Assembly (NCBI GenBank): GCA_963977415.1
Contig: CAXBOS010000003.1
Span: 62,001-126,000, forward strand
From: Croceimicrobium sp963977415
GTDB taxonomy: Bacteria; Bacteroidota; Bacteroidia; Flavobacteriales; Schleiferiaceae
DNA length: 64,000 bases
Reading direction: 5' to 3'
The notes beneath the pieces are model-generated. The model was not told where the DNA came from. It ran no database searches and was given only the letters and a program-made list of their open reading frames with translations. A program made the position numbers and the translations under genes. Shown here in pieces: positions 53,110 to 61,492 of the stretch (positions are counted from its first letter, which is position 1; each line of letters begins with the position of its first letter).

Positions 53110-54513
53110 TTACAATAATTCGTTGGCCAAATTGGCTAATTCAGAACGCTCCCCTTTTTCCAATAAAACATGTGCAAATAAGTGATTGCCTTTTACCTTA
53201 TCAATAAGATAGCTCAAACCATTGGACTGCTCATCTAAATAGGGAGTATCAATCTGTCGAACATCACCGGTAAAGATGAATTTAGAGTTTTCACCGGCCC
53301 GCGTAATTATCGTTTTCACTTCATGGGGTGTAAGGTTTTGCGCCTCATCAACAATAAAAATTACATTCGACAAACTTCTACCGCGGATATAAGCCAAAGG
53401 CGTAACCAATAACTTTTCCGAATTCACCATTTCGTCAATCTGTTTAAACTCTTTATCAGACTCATTAAACTGATTTTTGATAAACTTGAGATTATCCCAT
53501 AATGGCTGCATATAAGGATTAATCTTAGCCTTCATGTCACCCGGTAAAAAGCCAATGTCTTTATTGCTTAAAGGTACTATCGGTCGGGCCAGATAGATTT
53601 GCTTATAATCACGTCTCTGCTCTAAAGCGCCCGCTAAAGCTAAGAGGGTTTTACCCGTTCCCGCTACTCCACTTAAGGTAACTAATTTTACTTCCGGATT
53701 AGCAATGGCGTGCAAAGCGAAAGTCTGCTCGGCATTACGCGGTTTAATACCGTAAAAGCTCCTTTTCTCAACTTGATCAAGCGACATTTTGTGCGCATCA
53801 TAAAAGGCCAAGGTGCTGCTTTTCTCGCCTTTCAAAATATAAAAATGATTGTTCTCGGCCTTGAAATCGCTTTGTTCTTTTAATACCTCATCTATGCCAA
53901 TGCTATGCGCCTTGTATAAGTTGTCGATTGTTTTTTGATCAAAAGAATCTAGCGATGATTTACCGGTATAGAGTTCGGCCACATCCTTAATTTTACCAGT
54001 TTCATAATCTTCAGCAATCACATTTAAAGCCTTGGCCTTGAGACGTAAATTAATGTCTTTGGTAACTAAAATTACTTTGCGATTTTTCTCCTTTAAGGCG
54101 AGATTGATGGCTGCATTGAGAATTTTATGATCATTCTTATTCGCCCCAAAAATTTGTTGTGCATCTGTGTCTGAGGCTCGGGTGTCCATTATTACTTTAA
54201 ACTTCCCTTTGCTGCCACCGTTTAAAGAAATCCAGTCGTTGATATTTTTTTCTCCCGCCTTCTTATCGAGTAAGCGAATAAACTGGCGCGCTTCAAAATT
54301 CTTCGTATCACTGCCTTTTTTAAACTCATCCAACTCCTCTAAAACCGTTATGGGAATAGCCACATCATGCTCGTCGAAGTTCATAATTGAATTATGATCA
54401 AACAGAATGACCGAAGTATCTAAGACAAAAATTTTGCTGATCTTTTTGGCTGCTGATTTCTTCTTACTAGCGTCAGCTTTGGAACTGATAGATGTTTTTG
54501 CTTTTGCAGGCAT
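53110..54513 (-). CDS. PhoH family PIN-ATPase protein
   Basis: 467 residues. After a basic, Lys/Ser-rich N-terminus there is a PIN nuclease domain (KIFVLDTSVILFDHNSIMNF, then PITVLEELDEFKKG, about 27-160) and a C-terminal PhoH ATPase (GVAGTGKTLLALAGALEQ Walker A, VIFIVDEAQNLTPHE Walker B, FTGDVRQID). PIN-PhoH fusions (PhoH2 type) behave as RNA helicase/RNases in mycobacteria. Monocistronic here, without the antitoxin-like upstream gene seen there. Confidence 0.95.
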   Translation of the reverse strand: MPAKAKTSISSKADASKKKSAAKKISKIFVLDTSVILFDHNSIMNFDEHDVAIPITVLEELDEFKKGSDTKNFEARQFIRLLDKKAGEKNINDWISLNGGSKGKFKVIMDTRASDTDAQQIFGANKNDHKILNAAINLALKEKNRKVILVTKDINLRLKAKALNVIAEDYETGKIKDVAELYTGKSSLDSFDQKTIDNLYKAHSIGIDEVLKEQSDFKAENNHFYILKGEKSSTLAFYDAHKMSLDQVEKRSFYGIKPRNAEQTFALHAIANPEVKLVTLSGVAGTGKTLLALAGALEQRRDYKQIYLARPIVPLSNKDIGFLPGDMKAKINPYMQPLWDNLKFIKNQFNESDKEFKQIDEMVNSEKLLVTPLAYIRGRSLSNVIFIVDEAQNLTPHEVKTIITRAGENSKFIFTGDVRQIDTPYLDEQSNGLSYLIDKVKGNHLFAHVLLEKGERSELANLANELL

Positions 54514-54716
54514 AAGGATATTTTAAGCTTAAATATTCCCTTAAATTTAAGCATTGCTACGCAAGTTCTACTTCTGCAAGAAGCGATCTATTCACATTTT
54601 GAAAATTAAAATGTTGATAAACAGAATAAAAGCTTAATCTACCTTTAACTAAGAGGCAATATTAGGAAGCTAAATTCCCCGATTGACTCCATACAAATAT
54701 TCACTACAACAAGTGC

Positions 54717-55670
54717 TTAAAACACCGCTTTCGCTATCGCTTCAATATTATCAGGCTTACCCATAGAGTAAAAATGTATCGCAGGTGCTCCTGCCGCTTT
54801 TAGCTCTTTTGCCTGCGCAATACCCCATTCTATCCCTACTTGCCGAACTTCTAAATTACTTTTGCAATTGATAATCGCTTTTACCAGATCATCTGGCATA
54901 TCAACTTTAAAGAAATGTGGTAAAAAGCTAAGATGCTTCTTGGTGGCAACCGGTTTTATACCGGGAATAATAGGCACATTAATTCCAGCTAGGCGACAGC
55001 GATCCACAAAATCGAAATACTTCTGATTATCGAAAAACATTTGGGTAATGATGTAATCTGCCCCCGCATCAACCTTAGCTTTCAGGTTTTCGATATCATT
55101 ATTTAAACTAGGAGCTTCGTAATGCTTCTCAGGGTAACCCGCTACGCCGATGCAGAAGTTACTCGGACTGCTATTCTGTAACTCGTCATCTAAATAACGG
55201 CCTTGGTTCATGTTTTTTATCTGTTTTACTAAATCTGAGGCGTAAGTATGTCCATCTGCCTCTGGAGCGAAAAGGGTTTCATTTTTCATGCTATCGCCGC
55301 GTAAGGCTAAAACATTTTTAATGCCTAAAAAGTCAAGATCAATAAGGGCATTCTCCGTGTCTTCTTTGCTAAAACCTCCGCATAAAATATGCGGCACAGC
55401 ATCTACCCCATAATGATTATGCAGGGCAGCACAAATCCCAACCGTACCCGGTCTTTTCTTTACCACCTTCTGCTCTAGCAGTCCGCTAGGAAGACGTTTG
55501 TAAACCACCTCCTCCCGATGATAAGTAACATTAATAAAGGGAGGCTTAAACTCCATTAAAGGATCAATAACGGAGTAAATATCCTCAATCTTCTGTCCTT
55601 TTAAAGGAGGTAATATTTCAAAAGAGAATAAGGTATCTTCTGCTCTTTCTATGTGTTCCGTAATCTTCAT
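54717..55670 (-). CDS. metF: 5,10-methylenetetrahydrofolate reductase
   Basis: Makes 5-methyl-THF, the methyl donor of MetH. 317 residues. FSFEILPPLKGQ (catalytic Glu), FINVTYHRE, LALRGDSMKNE (flavin), CIGVAGYPEKHYEAPSL, ADYIITQMFFDNQKYFDFV and IPGIKPVA match MetF. Its start is 4 bases after the stop of the large MetH fragment, so it belongs to the riboswitch-led met operon. Confidence 0.97.
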   Translation of the reverse strand: MKITEHIERAEDTLFSFEILPPLKGQKIEDIYSVIDPLMEFKPPFINVTYHREEVVYKRLPSGLLEQKVVKKRPGTVGICAALHNHYGVDAVPHILCGGFSKEDTENALIDLDFLGIKNVLALRGDSMKNETLFAPEADGHTYASDLVKQIKNMNQGRYLDDELQNSSPSNFCIGVAGYPEKHYEAPSLNNDIENLKAKVDAGADYIITQMFFDNQKYFDFVDRCRLAGINVPIIPGIKPVATKKHLSFLPHFFKVDMPDDLVKAIINCKSNLEVRQVGIEWGIAQAKELKAAGAPAIHFYSMGKPDNIEAIAKAVF

Positions 55671-55674
55671 TTCA

Positions 55675-58332
55675 CTAATAATTTAAATTGGGGCGCAACC
55701 ATTTTTCTGCCGCCTCTACACTCATATTTTTCCGCGCCGCAAAGTCCTCCACCTGACTGCGATCAATTTTCCCTAGTCCAAAGTATTTACTTTCCGGATG
55801 CGCAAAATAATAGCCACTCACCGCTGCCGTGGGTGTCATTGCTAGGCTTTCGGTTAAAGCCATTCCTATTTCTTCCGGTTTTAACAATTCAAAAATGGTG
55901 AGCTTCTCAAGGTGATCCGGACAAGCAGGATAACCCGGTGCAGGTCTAATGCCGCGATAATTTTCTTTAATTAAATCTTCGGTGCTCAAATTTTCATCGC
56001 TAGCGTAAGCCCATACCTCTTTGCGAACTTTCACATGTAAAGCTTCAGCCAGAGCCTCTGCCAATCGATCGGCTAATGCTTTGAGCATGATACTCTTATA
56101 ATCGTCATGTTCTGCCGCAAAACGCTCGATATGCTTTTCAATTCCTAGACCTGCCGTTACCGCAAAAGCCCCCACATAGTCTTGCACACCACTTTCTTTG
56201 GGCGCAATAAAATCAGCTAAAGCCAAATTGGGCTGTCCTTTTGCTTTATGGGTTTGCTGTCTTAGGGTTCTAAATATCGCGCTTTCGCTAGATGCGTTTT
56301 TAAGTTCAATATCGTCGTGATTGATACTATTAGCTTCCCAAATACCATACACTGCTTTGGCTTGCAGCCAATTTTCCTTGGTAATTGTGTCGAGCATGGC
56401 TTGCGCATCTGCGAAAAGCGCACTGGCCTCGGTGCCCACTACCTCATCTTCAAGAATGCGTGGAAATTTGCCATGCAACTGCCAAGTTTGGAAAAAGGGT
56501 GTCCAATCGATAAAGTCTCGTAATTCGCCCAAGGAAATATTTTCCCACTTAAAAACACCCAATGCTTTAGGCTTTACAATTTGCTTTGTACTAAAATCTA
56601 ATTGCAGTTTATTAGCGCGCGCTTCCTCTATGCTAATCAACTTTTTAGCTTGACTTTTCGTGAGATAACTCTCGCGTAAGTTCGTATATTCAAGATCCAC
56701 CTTTTTCTTGAAAGCCTTCCGAGAAGCTGGATTCGCTAGGCTTTGTGCAATTGGCACACTGCGACTTGCATCATTAACATGTACTACAATATTAGAATAC
56801 TCGGGGAAGATTTTTACCGCGGTATGTACGCGTGAAGTAGTCGCTCCTCCAATCATTAAAGGAATGTCCATTTTTTGGCGCTCCATTTCTTGCGCCACGT
56901 AAATCATCTCGTCTAAAGAAGGGGTAATTAAACCACTGAGACCGATTACATCTACCTCTTCCTCTTTGGCCCTTTTAATGATCTCCTGTAAAGGAACCAT
57001 TACACCTAAATCTACAATATCGAAGTTATTACAGGCCAAAACTACGCTCACAATATTCTTTCCGATATCGTGCACATCGCCCTTAACCGTGGCCATTAAA
57101 ATTTTACCTTTTTTCTGGGCCTTTTCACTGTTGGCCAATTTTTCAGCTTCTAAATAAGGTTGGAGGTAAGCCACCGCCTTTTTCATGACTCTGGCCGATT
57201 TCACTACTTGTGGTAAAAACATTTTGCCTGACCCAAAGAGGTCGCCTACCACGTTCATTCCGTCCATTAAAGGCCCTTCAATTAGGCCTAGAACACGTGG
57301 GGAATTAGGACGTGCTTCTTCTACATCTTCTTCAATGAAATCGACAATTCCCTTTACCAAAGCGTGCTCGATGCGTTTTTCTACCGCCGCTTCACGCCAA
57401 GTAAGATCGCGTTCTTTCGATTTAGCTTCACCTTTTACGCTTTCGGCAAAATCAAGTAATCGCTCGGTCGCATCCTCGCGCCGATCGAGGAGCACGTCTT
57501 CTACCCTTTCTAATAGCTCTTTAGGGATTTCCTCATAAACCTCTAACATTGTAGGGTTTACAATCCCCATATCCATTCCGTGCTGAATAGCATGATAAAG
57601 AAAAGCCGAGTGCATGGCTTCACGAACGCGCTGGTTACCGCGGAAACTAAAAGACACATTACTCACCCCGCCGCTTACTTTCGCTCCTGGCAGATGGGTT
57701 TTTATCCATTTGGTCGCTTCAAAAAAGTCAATGGCATTTCTACGGTGCTCATCAATTCCGGTCGCTACAGGGAAAATATTGGGGTCGAAAATGATATCCT
57801 CTTGCGGAAAATTTAATCTCTCGCGCAGCAGATTATAAGAACGTTCACAAATTTCTATGCGGCGCTCATAGGAATCGGCCTGACCTTTTTCGTCAAAAGC
57901 CATTACAATTACCGCTGCGCCATATCGTAAACACAATTTAGCCTGGCGTAAAAATTCCTCTTCGCCTGCTTTTAGTGAGATGGAGTTTACCACTGACTTT
58001 CCCTGCAAACACTTTAAACCCGCCTCAATAATCTCCCATTTAGACGAATCGACCATTACAGGAATACGGGCGATATCGGGTTCGGCAGCAATAAGATTGA
58101 GGTAGCGCACCATGGCCTCTTTACCATCGAGCATTCCCTCATCCATATTCACATCTAAAATTTGAGCTCCCCCTTCTACTTGGTCACGAGCGACCTCAAC
58201 CGCTTCATCGTAGCGATCTTCCTTTATTAAGCGCAAAAACTGCCGTGAGCCTGTAACATTAGTACGCTCGCCGACATTTACAAAATTGGAAGCTTTGGTA
58301 ATATTTAATGGCTCGAGTCCTGATAATTTCAT
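55675..58332 (-). CDS. metH: Methionine synthase, folate/B12/activation domains (MetH-C)
   Basis: 885 residues equal to the last three modules of cobalamin-dependent MetH: pterin-binding domain (FVNVGERTNVTGSRQFLRLI near the start, VMVDSSKWEIIEAGL), cap and B12 domain (VKGDVHDIGKN, with cobalt-ligand His421; GLSGLITPSLDEM) and the C-terminal SAM-binding reactivation domain (YRGIRPAPGYPACPDH). The homocysteine module is encoded separately at 59156-60133. The start codon lies at the inner end of a repeat-R-like segment. metF follows after 4 bases. Confidence 0.96.
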   Translation of the reverse strand: MKLSGLEPLNITKASNFVNVGERTNVTGSRQFLRLIKEDRYDEAVEVARDQVEGGAQILDVNMDEGMLDGKEAMVRYLNLIAAEPDIARIPVMVDSSKWEIIEAGLKCLQGKSVVNSISLKAGEEEFLRQAKLCLRYGAAVIVMAFDEKGQADSYERRIEICERSYNLLRERLNFPQEDIIFDPNIFPVATGIDEHRRNAIDFFEATKWIKTHLPGAKVSGGVSNVSFSFRGNQRVREAMHSAFLYHAIQHGMDMGIVNPTMLEVYEEIPKELLERVEDVLLDRREDATERLLDFAESVKGEAKSKERDLTWREAAVEKRIEHALVKGIVDFIEEDVEEARPNSPRVLGLIEGPLMDGMNVVGDLFGSGKMFLPQVVKSARVMKKAVAYLQPYLEAEKLANSEKAQKKGKILMATVKGDVHDIGKNIVSVVLACNNFDIVDLGVMVPLQEIIKRAKEEEVDVIGLSGLITPSLDEMIYVAQEMERQKMDIPLMIGGATTSRVHTAVKIFPEYSNIVVHVNDASRSVPIAQSLANPASRKAFKKKVDLEYTNLRESYLTKSQAKKLISIEEARANKLQLDFSTKQIVKPKALGVFKWENISLGELRDFIDWTPFFQTWQLHGKFPRILEDEVVGTEASALFADAQAMLDTITKENWLQAKAVYGIWEANSINHDDIELKNASSESAIFRTLRQQTHKAKGQPNLALADFIAPKESGVQDYVGAFAVTAGLGIEKHIERFAAEHDDYKSIMLKALADRLAEALAEALHVKVRKEVWAYASDENLSTEDLIKENYRGIRPAPGYPACPDHLEKLTIFELLKPEEIGMALTESLAMTPTAAVSGYYFAHPESKYFGLGKIDRSQVEDFAARKNMSVEAAEKWLRPNLNY

Positions 58333-58445
58333 TTCAACAATTTGTTATTCAATTGTAATTCGCTCGGAAAACAAACTGAGTGAAAAGGGTAACTCAGTGG
58401 AAATTCGGTGGAAAGCCAAACTGTGCGGAGAGGGAAATTCAATAG
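58324..58445 (-). repeat. Repeat R-like segment, left flank of the S23 gene
   Basis: Read on the minus strand it contains GAATTTCCCTCTCCGCACAG, TTCCACCGAATTTCCACTGA and GCGAATTACAATTGAATAAC, the same blocks in the same order as the tail of repeats R0-R2 (CGAATTTCCCTCCTGCACAG, CCCACCGAATTACCATTGA, CAATTGAATTAC). Confidence 0.75.
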
Positions 58446-58583
58446 TACTCCCTTTAATAAAAAAGGTTTTTGATTTAAACCTTGGCCTATTATTGCTAGC
58501 ATCCCTACTATGTATATTGATAGTATCATCTCTATTTATCCTTAAATCACTAAAATTCATCACTTTCAAAATTTTTATTTCAC

Positions 58584-58943
58584 TCAATTAATCTGCTTGG
58601 AAGTAGCTGTTATATAGTCATTAAGCTTTACTCCTAAATCATTTATAAAGCTTACCATTTCTTCATAGTCCTTTTTACCCAAGAGCCCGCGAGCGGTTGC
58701 TTTTGCTAACCAAGTTTTAGACTCATATAAAGAACCGCGCGAAAAGTAATTGAAACGCTGACGATCTTTAAAATGATAGCGACCGAAACCTTCGCTAATA
58801 TTCGCTGCAACAGAATCTATCGAACGGACCAATTGTCTACCAATCGTGTCTTTCGCGTAATAATCCCAAGTCAAAATTAGTTTCCAAACTCGTTCTCCAA
58901 TCTCTAATGATTTTTGATATATTTCTAAATCCTCTAACTTCAT
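58584..58943 (-). CDS. S23/IVP four-helix-bundle protein
   Basis: 119 residues. MKLEDLEIYQKSLEIGERVW, then IGRQLVRSIDSVAANISEGFGR (the family's diagnostic R..SxxxNIxEG motif, about 35-56), then RFNYFSRGSLYESKTWL and a final helix. Related to the protein encoded in 23S rRNA intervening sequences and to the Avd protein of diversity-generating retroelements. Function unknown; many copies behave like mobile passengers. It lies inside the metH operon, on the same strand, between repeat-R-like segments. Confidence 0.92.
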   Translation of the reverse strand: MKLEDLEIYQKSLEIGERVWKLILTWDYYAKDTIGRQLVRSIDSVAANISEGFGRYHFKDRQRFNYFSRGSLYESKTWLAKATARGLLGKKDYEEMVSFINDLGVKLNDYITATSKQIN

Positions 58944-59077
58944 AAACAGTTGATTTTTTTTGCTGAAAAACCAAAATTCACAATTGAACTCTCACCAAAT
59001 TGATATAAAAATGATTAAAATTCATTTATTATTTAATTAACTCCCTGAGTCTTAGAGAACCTTATTTAACGAGTTTG

Positions 59078-59155
59078 GTATTTCTAATCACAACCGAATT
59101 TCCTCTCCTCAACGCATTTACTTCCTATTGAATTACAACTAATTACAATTGATTT
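59078..59155 (-). repeat. Repeat R-like segment, right flank of the S23 gene
   Basis: Plus-strand CACAACCGAATTTCCTCTCC, then CCTATTGAATTACAACTAA and AATTACAATTGA match the tail block of repeat R. It reaches the stop codon of the metH N-terminal gene. Its orientation is opposite to the segment at 58324, so the two may act as imperfect ends of an inserted element. Confidence 0.65.
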
Positions 59156-60133
59156 TCATTCATTCACTACCCTCGCAATCGCCCTAATATGCTCAGGCGT
59201 GGTACCACAACAACCACCGATTATATTTACCAAACCCTGATCGAGGTATTCTTTAATTAAACTCGCCATTTCTTCAGGCCCTTGATCGTATTCACCAAAA
59301 GCATTAGGTAAGCCAGCATTAGGATGCGCGCTGATTAATAAATCTGATTTTTGTCTTAATGTTTGCACATAAGGTCTTAGCTGATCTGCTCCCAAAGCGC
59401 AGTTTAAACCGATTGATAGCAATGGAACATGACTTAAGCTAATCAAGAATGATTCAGCGGTTTGTCCCGATAAAGTGCGGCCACTGGCATCGGTAATGGT
59501 TCCCGAAACCATAATAGGATATTCCTGACCGAGTTCATCATACAACTCTTGAATAGCGAATAAAGCCGCTTTGGCATTGAGGGTATCAAAAACCGTTTCT
59601 ACTAAGAGTGCATGCACGCCACCTTCAATCAATGCACGGGCTTGTTCTTTATAATTAGCCGCCAAAGTATCGAAGTCAATCGCTCGAAATCCGGGATTGT
59701 TAACATCAGGCGAAAGGCTAGCGGTTTTGTTAGTGGGACCAATGGACCCCGCTACAAAACGTGGTTTGTGCGGTTCTTTGGCGGTAAACTCATCTGCCAC
59801 CGAGCGGGCTATACGCGCCGACTCAAAATTTAATTCGGGCACCAAATCTTCCAAGTGATAATCGGCCATGGAAATACGCGTTCCGTTGAAGGTATTGGTC
59901 TCAACGATATCTGCCCCTGCGGCAAAATACTGGCGGTGGATATCAGCTATAATTTCGGGCTGAGTAATACTAAGTAAATCGTTATTCCCTTTTAAATCGT
60001 GGGGAAAATCGGCAAAACGCTCGCCGCGATAATCGGCTTCTTGGAGCTTGTGATTTTGAATCATGGTCCCCATGGCACCATCTAAAATAAGGATGCGTTT
60101 TCTCGCTATTTCGGCTAATGAATTCTCTGGCAT
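59156..60133 (-). CDS. metH: Methionine synthase, homocysteine-binding module (MetH-N)
   Basis: 325 residues, the N-terminal homocysteine S-methyltransferase barrel of MetH as a separate protein. ILILDGAMGTMIQNHKL near the start, VETNTFNGTRISMADY, and zinc ligands in SIGLNCALGAD and IIGGCCGTTPEHI. Separate N and C modules are the normal state in many Bacteroidota (recalled), so this is not a recent break. Preceded by a SAM-I riboswitch, first gene of the operon metH-N, S23, metH-C, metF. Confidence 0.95.
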   Translation of the reverse strand: MPENSLAEIARKRILILDGAMGTMIQNHKLQEADYRGERFADFPHDLKGNNDLLSITQPEIIADIHRQYFAAGADIVETNTFNGTRISMADYHLEDLVPELNFESARIARSVADEFTAKEPHKPRFVAGSIGPTNKTASLSPDVNNPGFRAIDFDTLAANYKEQARALIEGGVHALLVETVFDTLNAKAALFAIQELYDELGQEYPIMVSGTITDASGRTLSGQTAESFLISLSHVPLLSIGLNCALGADQLRPYVQTLRQKSDLLISAHPNAGLPNAFGEYDQGPEEMASLIKEYLDQGLVNIIGGCCGTTPEHIRAIARVVNE

Positions 60134-60192
60134 AGAATAACTTGTATAAGTTTTAGCCAGAAAGTGGAGAGGGAAAGGTAATTATTACCAAT

Positions 60193-60295
60193 CTTATCTG
60201 CCCCTAACAAAATTGTTAAGGTGGGATGTAGCACCCGACTTTTCTCGGGTTGCTAAGACATCAACGGGCCCATTCCCTCCGTCTTTCTGGATAAG
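60193..60295 (-). ncRNA. SAM-I (S-box) riboswitch
   Basis: On the minus strand: P1 arms CTTATC (60290-60295 region) and GATAAG (60193-60198), AGAAAGACGGAGGGA, GGGCCC, TTAGCAACC, a hairpin CCCGA / TCGGG and GGTGCTACATCCCACC, in the order and spacing of the S-box aptamer. It senses S-adenosylmethionine and turns off methionine synthesis genes. Sixty bases separate it from the metH-N start; a GGTAAT / ATTACC dyad lies there, but no clear terminator, so control of translation is more likely. Confidence 0.93.
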
Positions 60296-60301
60296 TAGCT
60301 A

Positions 60302-60333
60302 CAAATGTAAGCGCCAAGTTTCAATGCTGCAAA
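60302..60333 (-). promoter_or_regulatory. Promoter of the metH operon
   Basis: On the minus strand: TTTG (60330-60333), 20-base spacer, TACATTTG (60302-60309), an ideal Bacteroidota -33/-7 pair. Transcription would start at about the first base of the riboswitch. The -33 box lies within the last codons of the lipoprotein gene. Confidence 0.7.
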
Positions 60334-61295
60334 TATTTTGTGCGTACAATCCATTCTTGGGGAACCATGGACCTCTTTTTATAAAAATAACGATATTCAA
60401 TTTTGGTCTCATCAGGTAATTGAAGCTCTTGCTTTTTTAAAGTCGATAAAAACTCAATCTCTTTAACGGGAATAATTTGCCCTTTTATTTCTAAAGCGCT
60501 TAAACGAAATCGGCCCGATTCAGTCGCTTTTAGCAAAATATTGTAATTCGGCCCCGCTACTCTTAAGCGATACAAAAGCCCTTCGAAAGGGGCTCGGTAA
60601 TGCAAATACCAATTGCCACTGATACAGCGACGATGCGGCAAAAAAGGGTTCTCACTATTAGCCCACGACCAAGAACTATTATGTTGCTCAAGAAAAAACC
60701 AAGGCTGAATAAATAAAGCTTGACTAAAAGCACTTGAATCAAAATCAGGCGGAAAAAATTCTATTTGTCCCCACCAATCAAATGTGAGTATTTCGCTTTG
60801 GCTTTCGCCTAATGGGCTGGTAATGGTAATTTCTACCTGATCTAAAAATTCCCGTTCTTCGATACGATGCAGATAGATGAAGGGGCGATATTGAATGTAG
60901 TAATTATGAGCCGTATAAGTATGATAGCTGGGCTCGGGAGCATCACTCGATGCAGCCGCTGCGATAACATAGCTTAGTAAACCCGGTTGTATTTCCTCCG
61001 TCGCCTCATGGCTAGAATAATCTTGATGGTAAACTATGGCTCCGTCTAAATTCCGCGCGCTTAGTTCACTAAATAGTGCTTGTGGACCCGGTTCCGAAGT
61101 ATTCAGGTATTCTTCATCTAATTGCATATAATCTTCTTGGGGAAGGTTCTGACTGGGATAAAAAATTTGTGGCGTTCCGTTAAATGTTGGACTGCTAAAG
61201 CGATAAGCAGCGAGCGATTCAGGATGATAGACTTTACAGGCGGAATGGATCAAAAGAAAAAATAGGCCAAAGAGAGCGAGGATATTTTTTTGCAT
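60321..61295 (-). CDS. Lipoprotein of unknown function
   Basis: 324 residues. Signal peptide with lipobox HSAC (Cys20), then KVYHPES. The mature chain is rich in aromatic residues and strands (FDWWGQIEFFPPDFDSSAF, LFIQPWFFLEQHNSSWSWAN). I recognise no family; some features suggest a sheet-rich outer membrane-associated protein. The gene stands alone between the divergent metK and the metH riboswitch, and its 3' end carries the promoter of the metH operon. Confidence 0.75.
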   Translation of the reverse strand: MQKNILALFGLFFLLIHSACKVYHPESLAAYRFSSPTFNGTPQIFYPSQNLPQEDYMQLDEEYLNTSEPGPQALFSELSARNLDGAIVYHQDYSSHEATEEIQPGLLSYVIAAAASSDAPEPSYHTYTAHNYYIQYRPFIYLHRIEEREFLDQVEITITSPLGESQSEILTFDWWGQIEFFPPDFDSSAFSQALFIQPWFFLEQHNSSWSWANSENPFLPHRRCISGNWYLHYRAPFEGLLYRLRVAGPNYNILLKATESGRFRLSALEIKGQIIPVKEIEFLSTLKKQELQLPDETKIEYRYFYKKRSMVPQEWIVRTKYLQH

Positions 61296-61375
61296 CTTAA
61301 TTTTTCTTGAGGCAATCCAAAATTGATACCATTAAATTTCTATTCATTGGAATGTTGCTCCGCTCAATTTTTTAC

Positions 61376-61383
61376 TACTTTTG
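61376..61383 (+). promoter_or_regulatory. Promoter -7 element (TACTTTTG) of metK
   Basis: Exact TAnnTTTG match, with TTG at 61355-61357. Transcription would start near 61390, just before the first stem of the SAM-II element. Confidence 0.55.
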
Positions 61384-61391
61384 GCCGCTCA

Positions 61392-61448
61392 AGTGGAAAA
61401 ATTTGGCTGATTGCAACCACATAAAAAAATGCTAAACCAGATTAGCAT
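61392..61448 (+). ncRNA. SAM-II riboswitch with anti-aptamer hairpin, upstream of metK
   Basis: Aptamer stem P1 GTGG (61393-61396) / CCAC (61417-61420), the conserved TTGCAA (61411-61416), then GCTAAA (61431-61436). The pseudoknot pairs TTTGG in the loop (61402-61406) with CCAGA (61437-61441). This is the H-type pseudoknot of SAM-II. A perfect competing hairpin ATGCTAA / TTAGCAT (61429-61448) would consume the 3' pseudoknot strand, a likely switch. The metK start lies 45 bases downstream. Confidence 0.85.
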
Positions 61449-61492
61449 ACTGCATTTCAGCCGCATTTTTAAGCCTAAAACAAAAAAGCAGT

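Noticed and set aside
58286..58591. Plus-strand ORF of 101 codons across the metH-C start and the repeat
   Set aside because: It lies antisense over the metH start and repeat DNA, has no recognisable domain and no promoter; a chance frame.
58584..58943. Diversity-generating retroelement (Avd-like protein)
   Set aside because: No reverse transcriptase or template/variable repeat pair is present; the protein fits the wider S23 group.
55675..60133. metH broken in two by insertion of the S23 gene
   Set aside because: Both halves have clean module boundaries, their own starts and stops, and split MetH is usual in many Bacteroidota; the S23 unit more likely entered an existing gap.
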